Shown one piece after another: positions 8,475 through 18,012 of a stretch of 64,000 nt of DNA. The first letter of the stretch is position 1; the number at the start of each line of letters is the position of its first letter. The stretch spans positions 124,001-188,000 of the forward strand of contig NZ_FNKL01000001.1 of the NCBI RefSeq assembly GCF_900100115.1, written 5' to 3'. The notes beneath the pieces were generated by a model. It worked only from the letters and a program-made list of their open reading frames with translations, did no database searches and was not told the origin of the DNA. The stretch comes from Chryseobacterium soldanellicola (lineage in GTDB: Bacteria > Bacteroidota > Bacteroidia > Flavobacteriales > Weeksellaceae). A program made the translations under genes and the position numbers.

Positions 8475-9500
8475 ATGAAAAAAGCTATTCTCATTATCAT
8501 TCTGCTAATTTTTGTTGTGGCAGGATTTTTTGGTTTTAGATTTTATGCTAAATATTACGGGAACAACGTAGAAAAAGACGGATATGTTTTAATTCCTCAT
8601 CATGCGAATTTTAAGCAAATCCTTGATTCTATTACTCCGTATGTAAAAAATAAAGAATCTTTTGAAGCCGTAGCTCAAGATAAAGACCTTGAAAAATATT
8701 TTAAAGCGGGCCGTTACCATTTCCAAAGCGGAATGGGAAACACCAACCTTGTCAATATGATCAAAGCCGGAAATCAGACTGAAAACTCTTTCAGAATCGG
8801 GGATTTCGGGGATATTTATCAGATGGTAGGAAAAGTGACCAAGAAAACGGAAAAAGATTCTTTACAGTTTGTAAAAGATCTTAATTCGATCGCTACAGAA
8901 AAAGGATATAATAATGCTGAAGATTTAAAAAAATACTTTTTCATTGATACGTACAACTTCTTTTGGACGGTGACTCCGAAAGAGTTTTTTAAGAAATTCA
9001 ATGATCAGTATGATGATTTTTGGAACAGCGAAAGAAAAGCAAAAGAACAGCAGTCAGGCTTGACGAGAGATCAGATTTATGCATTAGCTTCTATTGTTTA
9101 TAAAGAATCAGGCGGGAAAAAGGATGAAATGAGAACGATTGCCGGATTGTATTTAAACCGTTACAGAAAAGGCATGAAGCTACAATCTGACCCGACCGTA
9201 ATTTATGCCATTAATAAGCAGACAAATTTTAAAGAGTCAATAAAAAGAGTTTTATATAAACATTTATCTACGCCGTCGCCTTACAATACGTACGCGAATG
9301 CAGGAATTCCTCCGGGACCTATCTGTATCGTAGACAAAAACTCGGTAGATGCCGTTCTGAATGCCGAAAACAACAACTTTATCTTTATGTGTGCAGACCC
9401 TGCAAGATTCGGGTATCACAAGTTTACGGCAAGTGCAGAAGAGCATGCTATCAATGCAAAAGCGTATCAAGACTGGCTGAATTCAAAGAATATAAAATAA
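8475..9500 (+). CDS. mltG: endolytic murein transglycosylase MltG
   Basis: 341 residues, with one N-terminal membrane helix followed by a YceG domain. Cuts nascent glycan strands at the inner membrane and so limits chain length. The catalytic Glu block ALASIVYKES is seen, followed by GLYLNRYRKGMKLQSDPTV and the C-terminal YNTYANAGIPPGPI, both hallmarks of the family. Probably co-transcribed with dapF. Confidence 0.95.
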   Translation: MKKAILIIILLIFVVAGFFGFRFYAKYYGNNVEKDGYVLIPHHANFKQILDSITPYVKNKESFEAVAQDKDLEKYFKAGRYHFQSGMGNTNLVNMIKAGNQTENSFRIGDFGDIYQMVGKVTKKTEKDSLQFVKDLNSIATEKGYNNAEDLKKYFFIDTYNFFWTVTPKEFFKKFNDQYDDFWNSERKAKEQQSGLTRDQIYALASIVYKESGGKKDEMRTIAGLYLNRYRKGMKLQSDPTVIYAINKQTNFKESIKRVLYKHLSTPSPYNTYANAGIPPGPICIVDKNSVDAVLNAENNNFIFMCADPARFGYHKFTASAEEHAINAKAYQDWLNSKNIK

Positions 9501-9668
9501 AAAATAAATTTAACTTTATTTTAACAATTTAACAATTAACATTTAGCTTTTTAAAGCGACATATACATTACAAATAATAAACAAATCGTATTATTTTGAT
9601 ATTTATCTTATTAATAATTTCATAATATTAAGAAGAATATTTTCACGATTTTACACAAACAATACCTT

Positions 9669-12188
9669 ATGAACCAGACGGAAATTATCAACATTTTCAC
9701 TAAAAAAACCTTAGGGCTTACTTTTGTACTTTCGGCGGCAGCTTTTGCTTTTGCACAGGAAAAAGTAGGTGTTTCGGGCAGTGTTGTTAATAAAAACAAT
9801 CAGCCAGTGCCTTATGCATCAGTTACTTTCAGCAATAAACAGAATAAGATGTTTAGTGACGCTGCGCTTACCGATGAAAAAGGGCAATACAAAGTGGATC
9901 TTACTCCCGGAAATTACGATATAACAGTAGAGGCAATCGATTACAAAAAAAATGTAATCGCCAATAAGCAGGTTACAGCTGCAGGAAGCATCGGTGCTTT
10001 CTCCATTGAGCCTGAAACAAGCGCTACCAATATCAAAACAGGAGAAATCCAGGGCATTGTACTTACTGCTCCCACTACGAAAGCTTATAAGGTAGAATTA
10101 GACAAAAAAACGTATGATCCTTCTCAGGATATTGTAAGTAAAGGAGGAAATCTTCAGGATGTACTTTCAAATGTACCTTCAGTTTCTGTGGATACTGACG
10201 GAACTGTTTCAATGAGAGGAAGTTCAAACGTAAAATTTTTAATCAACGGAAAACCTTCTGCCCTTCTGGGAATTGACGATGGAGCTAACGCTTTACAAAG
10301 TATTCCTGCTGATCAGATCGAAAAAATTGAGGTAATTACCAATCCTTCTTCAAAATTTGAAGCAAGCGGAACTGCAGGTATTTTAAATATTATTTTAAAG
10401 AAAAATAAGAAAACCGGTTTCAATGGTAGTGTAACGGGAACTTTGGGATATTTGCCACAAACCAGTATGAACACAAATCTTAGCTGGAGAAAAGGAAAAT
10501 TCAACTGGTTCTTAAATGGCGGCGGCGGTTACAGAGAGTCTAAAAATACTAACAGAAGCCAAACTTGGTTCACCAATGCTATAAATCCTACGGACGGTAC
10601 TTATACAGATCAGGAATCAATCACAAAAAATAAAAGTAACAATTATAATGCTTCCGGAGGTTTAACGTTCGATATTACCGACAAAACTTCTGTAAATGCT
10701 TCAGGAACGGTAAGAACTTTCGATAGTGATAATTTAGGAACTGTAAATTATAATTACGATTATTTAAACGGTTCAAGCGCATTCAGACAAAGATTAAATA
10801 CAGGAAGCAATAACAACCTTGCATTCCAGGGAGATTTTGGTTTGGATCATAAATTTGACGATAAAGGTCAGAATATTTCCTTATCAGTAAGTTTACAAAG
10901 AAACCGTTCAAATAACGGAACTGATGTTAATGATTCTTCGAACGGAGCGTTCTTACTTCAGGATAATATAGATCAGAAAACGATCAATAAAACAGTTGTA
11001 GCAAAAGCAGATTACGAGCTTCCGATTGGTGAAGTTTCAAAAGTAGAAGCGGGTTATAGATTAGACATCAATAACAACGATTACGACAATATGGTAATGG
11101 AAACTCTTGCTCCGAGTACTATTCCGGCTTATCTTGGAGATTATTCTTACAATGCGAATTATAAGGAAATGTTTAATGCATTCTATCTTCAGTTTAAGAG
11201 TAAAGTCGGGAAACTTGGATATCAGTTAGGGTTAAGAGATGAAGTTTCTAAGGTTGATATTAATTATTTAAATCTTTCAGGTTTAGCTAAAAATCAAACT
11301 AAAAATTACAACAATCTTTTCCCAAGTGTTTTCTTAAGCTATGATATTGCGAAAGACAATCAGTTTTTGATAAATTATTCTAGAAGAATTGACCGTCCGC
11401 GTTCTTTCTTCATGATTCCTAACCCAAGTTATAATGATAACCAAAACATCTTCGACGGAAATATTGATCTTAATCCTTCTTATGTAGATTCATACGAATT
11501 TGGTTACAGCATTTCTAAAAAGAGTTTTACACTTAATCCTACTCTTTACTACAGACATTCTACAGATGATGTGAAGATGCTGGTTTTCAAAACAACAGAA
11601 AATGGTCTTCCGGTTTTCCATACAAAACCTATCAACTTAGGTAATGATGACAGATATGGTATGGATTTCAACTTTAACTGGGATGCTACTAAATGGTTAA
11701 AATTCTTAGGGAATGTAGACTTATTCGGTTATAAAACTACAGGTACTTACTATGATCCTTCAACAATGGATAAACCAATGTCTTTCGAAGGTAGTGGTTT
11801 CTCTACAAGAGCGAGATTGACATCAACATTTAAAGTTGATAAAACTTTCAGCTTCCAGATTCAAGGTTTTTATAGAGGTGGACAAAAAACTGAAAGTCAG
11901 GACAGAAAAGATATGTACGCAATCAACTTCGGAGCTTCAAAAACAATCTGGAATGGCAATGGAACGATCAGTTTCAATATTCAGGATATCTTTAATACAA
12001 GAGCTATGCAGTCTACTACATATTCTACAGATTTCACAAGAGATTCTTATATGCAATGGCAGCCAAGACAATTTGCGCTTTCGTTCACTTACAGATTCAA
12101 ACAGGGAGAGAAAATAGAGCAGTCTAAGAAGAAAAAAGACATCAATGCCAATGATACGGGCGGCGATGAGCAAGGCGGGCCAATGTAA
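9669..12188 (+). CDS. TonB-dependent receptor-like outer membrane beta-barrel protein
   Basis: 839 residues. Signal peptide ending AFAFAQ, then a CarboxypepD-regulatory-like domain (~30-110: GSVVNKNNQPVPYASVTFS), a plug-like domain (~140-255: LQDVLSNVPSVSVDTDGTVS, IEKIEVITNPSSKFEASG) and a long barrel of the 'outer membrane protein beta-barrel family' type to the C-terminus. There is no SusD partner beside it, so it is not a classic SusC; such orphan receptors may take up metal complexes, peptides or other small ligands. The charged tail after FTYRFKQGEK is unusual, because barrels usually end in an aromatic residue. The ligand is unknown. Confidence 0.85.
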   Translation: MNQTEIINIFTKKTLGLTFVLSAAAFAFAQEKVGVSGSVVNKNNQPVPYASVTFSNKQNKMFSDAALTDEKGQYKVDLTPGNYDITVEAIDYKKNVIANKQVTAAGSIGAFSIEPETSATNIKTGEIQGIVLTAPTTKAYKVELDKKTYDPSQDIVSKGGNLQDVLSNVPSVSVDTDGTVSMRGSSNVKFLINGKPSALLGIDDGANALQSIPADQIEKIEVITNPSSKFEASGTAGILNIILKKNKKTGFNGSVTGTLGYLPQTSMNTNLSWRKGKFNWFLNGGGGYRESKNTNRSQTWFTNAINPTDGTYTDQESITKNKSNNYNASGGLTFDITDKTSVNASGTVRTFDSDNLGTVNYNYDYLNGSSAFRQRLNTGSNNNLAFQGDFGLDHKFDDKGQNISLSVSLQRNRSNNGTDVNDSSNGAFLLQDNIDQKTINKTVVAKADYELPIGEVSKVEAGYRLDINNNDYDNMVMETLAPSTIPAYLGDYSYNANYKEMFNAFYLQFKSKVGKLGYQLGLRDEVSKVDINYLNLSGLAKNQTKNYNNLFPSVFLSYDIAKDNQFLINYSRRIDRPRSFFMIPNPSYNDNQNIFDGNIDLNPSYVDSYEFGYSISKKSFTLNPTLYYRHSTDDVKMLVFKTTENGLPVFHTKPINLGNDDRYGMDFNFNWDATKWLKFLGNVDLFGYKTTGTYYDPSTMDKPMSFEGSGFSTRARLTSTFKVDKTFSFQIQGFYRGGQKTESQDRKDMYAINFGASKTIWNGNGTISFNIQDIFNTRAMQSTTYSTDFTRDSYMQWQPRQFALSFTYRFKQGEKIEQSKKKKDINANDTGGDEQGGPM

Positions 12189-12209
12189 TTCGCTTTTATG
12201 ATAAAACAA

Positions 12210-12240
12210 AACTCCCGAAAATTAATTTTCGGGAGTTTTT
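12210..12240. terminator. bidirectional rho-independent terminator
   Basis: 12210-12237 is a perfect 28-base palindrome with CCCGAAAA / TTTTCGGG at its core, with T/A tracts at both ends, between the convergent receptor gene and the polysaccharide-type operon. Its CTCCCGAA/TTCGGGAG core recurs in the terminators at 26428 and 28121. Confidence 0.9.
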
Positions 12241-12692
12241 TATTTTACTTTTTCAGCTCTTGAAACTTTTTCCATTTCAGCTTCATAGATCCTTTTTCTC
12301 AGATCACTCGAGGAAAACCTGTGATCTCTTTTGTTATAAAAGATTTCTATTCCTTTTTCTTCACAGTATTTTTTTCCTGTAAAGTCCTTATCCATATAAT
12401 CATCACCAATGATTCTTACGTCTATAACGAAAGATTTTAAGATATCTTCCAAATCCTGTTCAGTATAATAAGGAATAATTTCATCTACGGCATTCACGGC
12501 TTTTAGCTGGATATACCTTTCTACAATCGTTTGAGTAGGTTTGTTTTTGGTAGGACGATCATGTGAGGGGTCGATCTGGAGGCCAACAATAAGATAGTCG
12601 CAAACTGTCTTAGCCTCTTCCAACATTTTAATGTGGCCCGCATGCAGCAGGTCAAACGAAGAAAATGTAATGCCTATTCTTTCTGTTTTCAT
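12240..12692 (-). CDS. cytidylyltransferase-like nucleotidyltransferase
   Basis: 150 residues. The nucleotidyltransferase HxGH motif is visible in FSSFDLLHAGHIKMLEEAK, and the second nucleotide-binding block as RDHRFSSSDLRKRI, matching glycerol-3-phosphate cytidylyltransferase (TagD)-like proteins and the RfaE C-domain. It would activate a phosphorylated alcohol or sugar with CTP or ATP. It is the last gene of a five-gene minus-strand operon with galE and a DegT aminotransferase, which fits surface-glycan precursor supply. The exact substrate is open. Confidence 0.8.
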   Translation of the reverse strand: MKTERIGITFSSFDLLHAGHIKMLEEAKTVCDYLIVGLQIDPSHDRPTKNKPTQTIVERYIQLKAVNAVDEIIPYYTEQDLEDILKSFVIDVRIIGDDYMDKDFTGKKYCEEKGIEIFYNKRDHRFSSSDLRKRIYEAEMEKVSRAEKVK

Positions 12693-12704
12693 ATATGCAT
12701 TTTA

Positions 12705-13472
12705 TTAAAATTTCGCTGATATAAACGTTCTTTTAAACGGATAAAAGACCGGAGATTCAGGAAACACGTTTTCTAATTCTTTTTTATAATCTTGTTTAAA
12801 TTTTTCTTTTAAATCATCGCCCGGAAGATTTTCAATATACGGAATCATTGCCGTACCTGAAGCCCAAGTGTAAATTGCTTCTGCATCCTGCATCACGTGA
12901 GGAAATACTTTTTCAAAAACGGTAATATCTCTTCCTTTATTGTCGAATAAAATCTGAGCATAATTTTCAATTTTTAAAACGGTATATGCTCTTGTCCAGG
13001 AATTGTAAGCAGATTGATAAGGTTCGGTTTCGGCAACTTTTCTCAATAGCTGATGAACGATAAATTCATGATTTGAAGGGATTTGCACTGCCATTTGACC
13101 GCCAGGATTAATCATTTTGATAATTCGCGGAAACAATTCCTTATGATTGTTACACCATTGAATTGCTGCGTTGGAGATTATTAAATCAAAAGTATCATTT
13201 AAATTTAACTGATCTTCGATATTGCGCTGAATAAATTTCAACCGGCTTGTTTCAAAATTTTTAGCTTTTTCAAGCATTTCGGCAGAAGAATCGATTCCCA
13301 GTATATGAGAATCCTGTAGATAATCCAGTAATTTCGAGGTTAATTCGCCTGTTCCGCAACCCAGATCAATCACCGATAAATTATCTTTTGATTCAACCAG
13401 ATTCAGTAAATCAAAAAAAGGCGCAGAACGCTCATTTTTAAACTGATCATAAACTTCCGGATTCCAGGCCAT
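12705..13472 (-). CDS. trans-aconitate 2-methyltransferase-like SAM methyltransferase
   Basis: 255 residues. Begins MAWNPEVYDQFKNERSAPFF, as in Tam proteins, followed by the SAM-binding motif VIDLGCGTGELT and LIISNAAIQWCNNH. Tam methylates trans-aconitate to relieve aconitase inhibition. The call rests on the N-terminal pattern and overall architecture; the substrate is not proven. It lies between galE (9-base gap) and the nucleotidyltransferase (12-base gap), so a role on a glycan intermediate is an alternative. Confidence 0.75.
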   Translation of the reverse strand: MAWNPEVYDQFKNERSAPFFDLLNLVESKDNLSVIDLGCGTGELTSKLLDYLQDSHILGIDSSAEMLEKAKNFETSRLKFIQRNIEDQLNLNDTFDLIISNAAIQWCNNHKELFPRIIKMINPGGQMAVQIPSNHEFIVHQLLRKVAETEPYQSAYNSWTRAYTVLKIENYAQILFDNKGRDITVFEKVFPHVMQDAEAIYTWASGTAMIPYIENLPGDDLKEKFKQDYKKELENVFPESPVFYPFKRTFISAKF

Positions 13473-13481
13473 AGCTTTATT

Positions 13482-14504
13482 TTAAACTGTTCTTGAATCT
13501 AAATATTTCTGCCATTCCCAAACGGTTCTCAAGGCTTCTTCCAATGATGTTTCAGACTTCCAGCCAAGCTCTTTTTCAGCTTTATCAACATTGGCGTATG
13601 CCACTGTAATATCGCCTTCTCTACGGTCACAAATCTGATAAGGAACCTCCACATTATTTGCCGTTTCAAAAGCTTTTACCACTTCTAAAACAGACGAGCC
13701 TTTGCCTGTTCCCAGATTGTAAATATCGATCATTGCTTCGTCAGACTGCTCATTCATTAACCTTTTTAGAGCCGCAACGTGCGCTTTGGCAAGATCAACA
13801 ACATAAATATAATCCCGAACCGCTGTTCCGTCTTCTGTTGGGTAATCATTTCCCCAAATACTCAATTTTTCACGAATTCCGGCGGCCGTCTGCATCACAT
13901 AAGGCACAAGATTATTCGGAATTCCGATGGGTAATTCACCCAATTTCGCGGAAGGATGTGCACCGATCGGATTAAAATACCTCAACAAAGAAATTTTTCT
14001 GCTGTATGCCTTTGCAAAATCAATCAAAATTTCTTCACCCATCTGTTTTGTCTTTCCGTAAACGCTTTCAGGCATTTTCAACGGGGTATTTTCATTGATC
14101 GGCATTTGATCCGCCTGGCCGTAAACCGTGCAAGATGAACTGAAAATAAAGTTTGAAATTTCTCTGCTTTTAAATTCCTGCAAAATATTTATTAATGAAA
14201 ATAAATTATTCTCATAATAATCCACCGGTTTTATCTGGCTCTCTCCCACTGCTTTAGACGCCGCAAAATTGATACATCCATCAATCTGATGTGCCTCAAA
14301 AACCTGCGTAAGAAGCTCTTTTCTTTTTAAATCAAAAGGATAAAAAACAGGCTTTTTGCCTGCAACCTCCTCAATATTTTTTAAAATAAATTTCTCTGAA
14401 TTGGATAAATCATCTACGATAACCACTTCAAAGCCGTTATTCAAAAGTTCTACAACCGTGTGCGAACCAATATATCCAAGACCTCCCGTAACGAGTATTG
14501 CCAT
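13482..14504 (-). CDS. galE: UDP-glucose 4-epimerase (GalE)
   Basis: 340 residues, extended SDR fold. NAD-binding GGLGYIGSH near the N-terminus, catalytic SSSCTVYG and YGKTK, and the sugar-binding LRYFNPIGAHPSAKLGE are all present. Interconverts UDP-glucose and UDP-galactose, or their N-acetyl forms. Third gene of the polysaccharide-type operon; the start lies 19 bases after the preceding small membrane protein. Confidence 0.93.
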   Translation of the reverse strand: MAILVTGGLGYIGSHTVVELLNNGFEVVIVDDLSNSEKFILKNIEEVAGKKPVFYPFDLKRKELLTQVFEAHQIDGCINFAASKAVGESQIKPVDYYENNLFSLINILQEFKSREISNFIFSSSCTVYGQADQMPINENTPLKMPESVYGKTKQMGEEILIDFAKAYSRKISLLRYFNPIGAHPSAKLGELPIGIPNNLVPYVMQTAAGIREKLSIWGNDYPTEDGTAVRDYIYVVDLAKAHVAALKRLMNEQSDEAMIDIYNLGTGKGSSVLEVVKAFETANNVEVPYQICDRREGDITVAYANVDKAEKELGWKSETSLEEALRTVWEWQKYLDSRTV

Positions 14505-14523
14505 TTTTTAGTAATTGTTATTT

Positions 14524-14961
14524 TTAATCATTGTGTTTTCCTATTTCTTCAATATTTTCATATTGTATCTCTTTGTATTTGAATTTATTGATTAGGTAAA
14601 TTAAAATTACTAAACTGGAAAAAATAATAAAGCTATATTTAAAGTCATTATATGTAATTTCGTCATTTAGATATAGCCGCTTCCTTATTAGTCCTATAAC
14701 TAAAAAAAATATGAGAAACGAATAATAACTATTTAAAAATTTAATAGTAATAAAGGATTTTCCTATCAATAACATCAACCCAATAAAATTTAAAGAAAAT
14801 ATTAAAATAGCTATATACAGCATTAAATGATCTGATATTGGATTTTTATTAATCTCATCAAGTTCATTAATGATTCCATATCCAAATAAAAAGAATATAA
14901 ATAAAGATAATAAGAATATTAATACCCAAACACTCTTATATTTGAAAATCTTTCTTTTCAT
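14524..14961 (-). CDS. hypothetical four-helix membrane protein
   Basis: 145 residues with four hydrophobic helices (about 12-30, 47-67, 78-96 and 108-125) and a charged C-terminal tail (IQYENIEEIGKHND). No family recognised. Its start overlaps the stop of the aminotransferase gene by one base (TAATG), so it is translated with it. The codons are much richer in A/T than its neighbours, suggesting a later arrival in the operon. A role in glycan transport is possible but unsupported. Confidence 0.6.
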   Translation of the reverse strand: MKRKIFKYKSVWVLIFLLSLFIFFLFGYGIINELDEINKNPISDHLMLYIAILIFSLNFIGLMLLIGKSFITIKFLNSYYSFLIFFLVIGLIRKRLYLNDEITYNDFKYSFIIFSSLVILIYLINKFKYKEIQYENIEEIGKHND

Positions 14962-16085
14962 TATCCCATAAATTCCAACACAGCATCCGTAATATACTTC
15001 AGCTGCTCATCATCCAATTCCGTGTGCATAGGAAGTGAAATCACCTGATCCAAAAGCTTATCCGTATTTACAAAATCTGCGTCGTTACTCTCCTGATAAT
15101 ACGCTTTCTGCTTTCTCAACGCTACAGGATAATAGATCATTGCAGGAATTTCTTTTTCCGTTAAGAATTTTTGTAATTCATTACGTTTTCCGTTCAGAAT
15201 TCTCAATGTATATTGGTGAAAAACATGACTGGAATTTTCTGCTCTTTTTGGCGTTAAAATATTTTCATTAGCCGCAAAAGCTTCATCGTAATAATCTGCC
15301 GCTCTTTTTCTCGCTTCGTTATACGTATCCAGATGAGGAAGCTTTTTTCTTAAAATTGCCGCCTGAATACTGTCTAAACGTGAATTTACCCCTACCTCAT
15401 CATGATAATATCTTTCGTACATTCCGTGGTTGACGATGCCTCTTAAACGATGCGCCAATTCATCATTATTGGTAAAAATAGCACCTCCGTCACCGTAGCA
15501 ACCTAAGTTTTTAGATGGAAAAAACGAAGTTGTTCCCACTGTTGACATTGTTCCCGCCTGTTTTACGGTACCGTCAGAAAAAGTATATTCAGCACCGATT
15601 GCCTGTGCGTTGTCTTCAATTACATAAAGATTATGTTCTTCGGCAATCTTTAAAATTTCCTCCATATCGGCACATTGTCCGAAAATATGTACAGGAATAA
15701 TTGCTTTTGTCTTCGGAGTAATCGCTTTTTTGATCGCTTCCGTTGAAATTGTGAATGTATCATAATCCACATCTACCAAAACTGATTTAAGTTTCAGCAA
15801 ATGAATCACTTCTACTGTTGCTGCAAAGGTAAAATCTGCCGTGATAATTTCGTCGCCTTCCTGCAGGTCAAGAGACATCAAAGCGATTTGCAATGCATCT
15901 GTCCCATTGGCACAAGGAATAACGTGCTTAACTTCTAAATAAGACTCTAATTCATTCTGGAAAGACTTTACCTCAGGGCCATTAATAAAAGCCGCTGAAT
16001 CCATTACATTTAAAACTGCATTATCTACATCATTCTTTATTTTGTAATACTGACTTTGTAAGTCAACCATTTGAATCTTTTTCAT
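14961..16085 (-). CDS. DegT/DnrJ/EryC1/StrS-family sugar aminotransferase
   Basis: 374 residues. PLP-dependent enzyme that aminates a keto-sugar nucleotide. The family blocks are clear: ANGTDALQIALMSLDL, IPVHIFGQCADM, VIEDNAQAIGAEY, and the PLP lysine in SFFPSKNLGCYGDGGA. Closest in feel to the WbpE/WlbC and FdtB groups that make amino or diamino sugars for surface polysaccharide. First gene of the operon running down to the terminator at 12210. Divergent from the subtilase gene. Which amino sugar it makes is unknown. Confidence 0.85.
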   Translation of the reverse strand: MKKIQMVDLQSQYYKIKNDVDNAVLNVMDSAAFINGPEVKSFQNELESYLEVKHVIPCANGTDALQIALMSLDLQEGDEIITADFTFAATVEVIHLLKLKSVLVDVDYDTFTISTEAIKKAITPKTKAIIPVHIFGQCADMEEILKIAEEHNLYVIEDNAQAIGAEYTFSDGTVKQAGTMSTVGTTSFFPSKNLGCYGDGGAIFTNNDELAHRLRGIVNHGMYERYYHDEVGVNSRLDSIQAAILRKKLPHLDTYNEARKRAADYYDEAFAANENILTPKRAENSSHVFHQYTLRILNGKRNELQKFLTEKEIPAMIYYPVALRKQKAYYQESNDADFVNTDKLLDQVISLPMHTELDDEQLKYITDAVLEFMG

Positions 16086-16170
16086 AAATAAATATTTCTG
16101 TAAAAATAAGGATTTTAAAATCCTATCAAAAATTTTATTGATTTTGTTTTATCTTTATCAAAAATAAAAT

Positions 16171-17784
16171 ATGAAAAAAATCTTACTCTTTTGTCTTTTA
16201 GCGGGTTACTCGGTTGCTTTTGCGCAGACTCAGCTCGTTTTTGTGTATTTTACAGATAAGCCTAACAAGGCTGCATTTTATGCCAATCCGTTGTCTGAGC
16301 TTACCCAAAAGTCCCTCGACAGGCGTACAGCACTGGGAATTGCTCTTAATGACCAGGATGCACCAATTGAGCAGTCGTATGTCCAGAATATTCAGAATTT
16401 AGGGTTTACGGTGACTGATTATTCAAAATGGCTGAATGGTGTTGCCGTAAATGCTACCCCTGCACAAATTGTTACGATTCAATCTCAACCTTATGTACAG
16501 TCTGTAGAAAGTTTTGCTAAAAATAATTCTTCAGGAACAAAGATTCAAAATACCAATAAATGGGATGAATTCAATAACACGAATTCTACCGGTAAAACAT
16601 TGACAACCTTTAATTACGGCTCGGGTTCGGAACAGATCGATCAGATTAATCTTCGTCCGCTTCATCTTGCGGGTTACACAGGAACCGGAGTTACGATTGC
16701 AGTGATTGACACAGGATTTCCAACCGTAGACACCGGTTCTGCTTTTTCAAGATTATGGACGAATAATCATATCAAAGGCGGTTATGATTTTGTCAGCAAA
16801 GGAACCGATCTTTACAATCCTTCCCTCAACGCTCACGGAACGGTAGTTTTGGGTGCGATCGGAGGTTTTATCCAGGATACTTTTGTGGGGTCAGCGCCGG
16901 ATGCAGATTTTTATTTGTATCGAAGTGAAAACGCCAATATTGAAGTTCCGGAAGAGGAATTATATTGGATCGAATCTGCTGAAGAAGCCGATAGAAAAGG
17001 CGTTGACCTCATCACCACATCGCTGGGATATTCTACTTTTGATGATCCGAGATATAGTTATGATTATTCGGATATGAACGGAACCACTTCTTTTATCGCA
17101 AGAGGTGCTGAAATAGCTGTCAATAAAGGCATTGTAGTACTTGCCGCCGCCGGGAATTCGGGTCAGCTGCCTTGGCATTACCTTTTAACTCCGGCTGATA
17201 ATGCGAAAGTTTTCACGATTGGCTCTGTTGATTCTGCGGGAGCTTCTTCCGGTTTTTCTTCTTACGGCCCGAACTCTTCAGGCGTTGTAAAACCCGACGG
17301 AAGCACAAGAGGAACCAATACAACAACAGTAAATAACAATTCTACGACTTTAGTTACCGGAACTTCAATCGCCACACCCGTTGCAGCAGGCGGAGTTGCC
17401 TGTCTGATTGGGGCTTTTTCTACAATGAACAGAGATTTGATGAGAAACAGACTGAGAGAAACGGCATCATTATATCCGGGTCACACGGATCAAATGGGCT
17501 TTGGAATTCTTAATTTCGGAAAGTTTTATAATAATGTGCTGGCAACTTCAGAGCTTGTCAAAAAAGAAAAAATCGCTGTTTTCCCAAATCCGGTTAAAAA
17601 TATCTTGAATGTTGCTTCTGAAAGTGAAGTTTTATCATTGGAAATTTACGATAATCTTGGAAGACTGATTAATAAAGTGAATAATCAAAAGTCTGTAAAA
17701 GTTGAGGATTTTGCGAAAGGCGTTTATTATCTGAAAATTCAGACGAAGGATAAAGTTTATTATGAAAAATTCATAAAAGAATAA
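16171..17784 (+). CDS. secreted subtilisin-like (S8) serine protease with T9SS sorting domain
   Basis: 537 residues. Signal peptide ending AFAQ; an inhibitor-like propeptide (~20-150); then the S8 catalytic triad: Asp in VTIAVIDTGFP, His in LNAHGTVVLG and Ser in TGTSIATPVAAGG. The last ~70 residues are a T9SS type A domain (IAVFPNPVKNILNV, FAKGVYYLKIQT). The product should cross the outer membrane by type IX secretion and act outside the cell. Monocistronic. Confidence 0.92.
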   Translation: MKKILLFCLLAGYSVAFAQTQLVFVYFTDKPNKAAFYANPLSELTQKSLDRRTALGIALNDQDAPIEQSYVQNIQNLGFTVTDYSKWLNGVAVNATPAQIVTIQSQPYVQSVESFAKNNSSGTKIQNTNKWDEFNNTNSTGKTLTTFNYGSGSEQIDQINLRPLHLAGYTGTGVTIAVIDTGFPTVDTGSAFSRLWTNNHIKGGYDFVSKGTDLYNPSLNAHGTVVLGAIGGFIQDTFVGSAPDADFYLYRSENANIEVPEEELYWIESAEEADRKGVDLITTSLGYSTFDDPRYSYDYSDMNGTTSFIARGAEIAVNKGIVVLAAAGNSGQLPWHYLLTPADNAKVFTIGSVDSAGASSGFSSYGPNSSGVVKPDGSTRGTNTTTVNNNSTTLVTGTSIATPVAAGGVACLIGAFSTMNRDLMRNRLRETASLYPGHTDQMGFGILNFGKFYNNVLATSELVKKEKIAVFPNPVKNILNVASESEVLSLEIYDNLGRLINKVNNQKSVKVEDFAKGVYYLKIQTKDKVYYEKFIKE

Positions 17785-17825
17785 AAGTCTTCTAAATTTG
17801 GAAGGCTTTATTTATTCTTAATACA

Positions 17826-17920
17826 GATGCTTCGACAAGCTCAGCATGACACCGCTAAAAGTTTACTGTTATATAAGACAGTTGGTATTAGGAGTGTCAT
17901 GCTGAGCTTGTCGAAGCATC
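17826..17920. repeat. dispersed palindromic repeat, family A, copy 1
   Basis: Perfect 27-base inverted arms (17826-17852 and 17894-17920) that include TTCGACAAGCTCAGCATGAC, enclosing ~41 bases with a smaller internal stem (ACTGT/ACAGT). Related copies lie at 29608-29703 and 39419-39500. It sits between the converging subtilase and ppc genes and could form a long hairpin in either transcript. Confidence 0.85.
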
Positions 17921-18012
17921 TTAGTATAATTTAAAAACATATCTGTCATTCCAGAAGCATTTAAAATAATTTTCGATTACGCTTCTTTGTGAATAACAAA
18001 TAAACCTGATAT

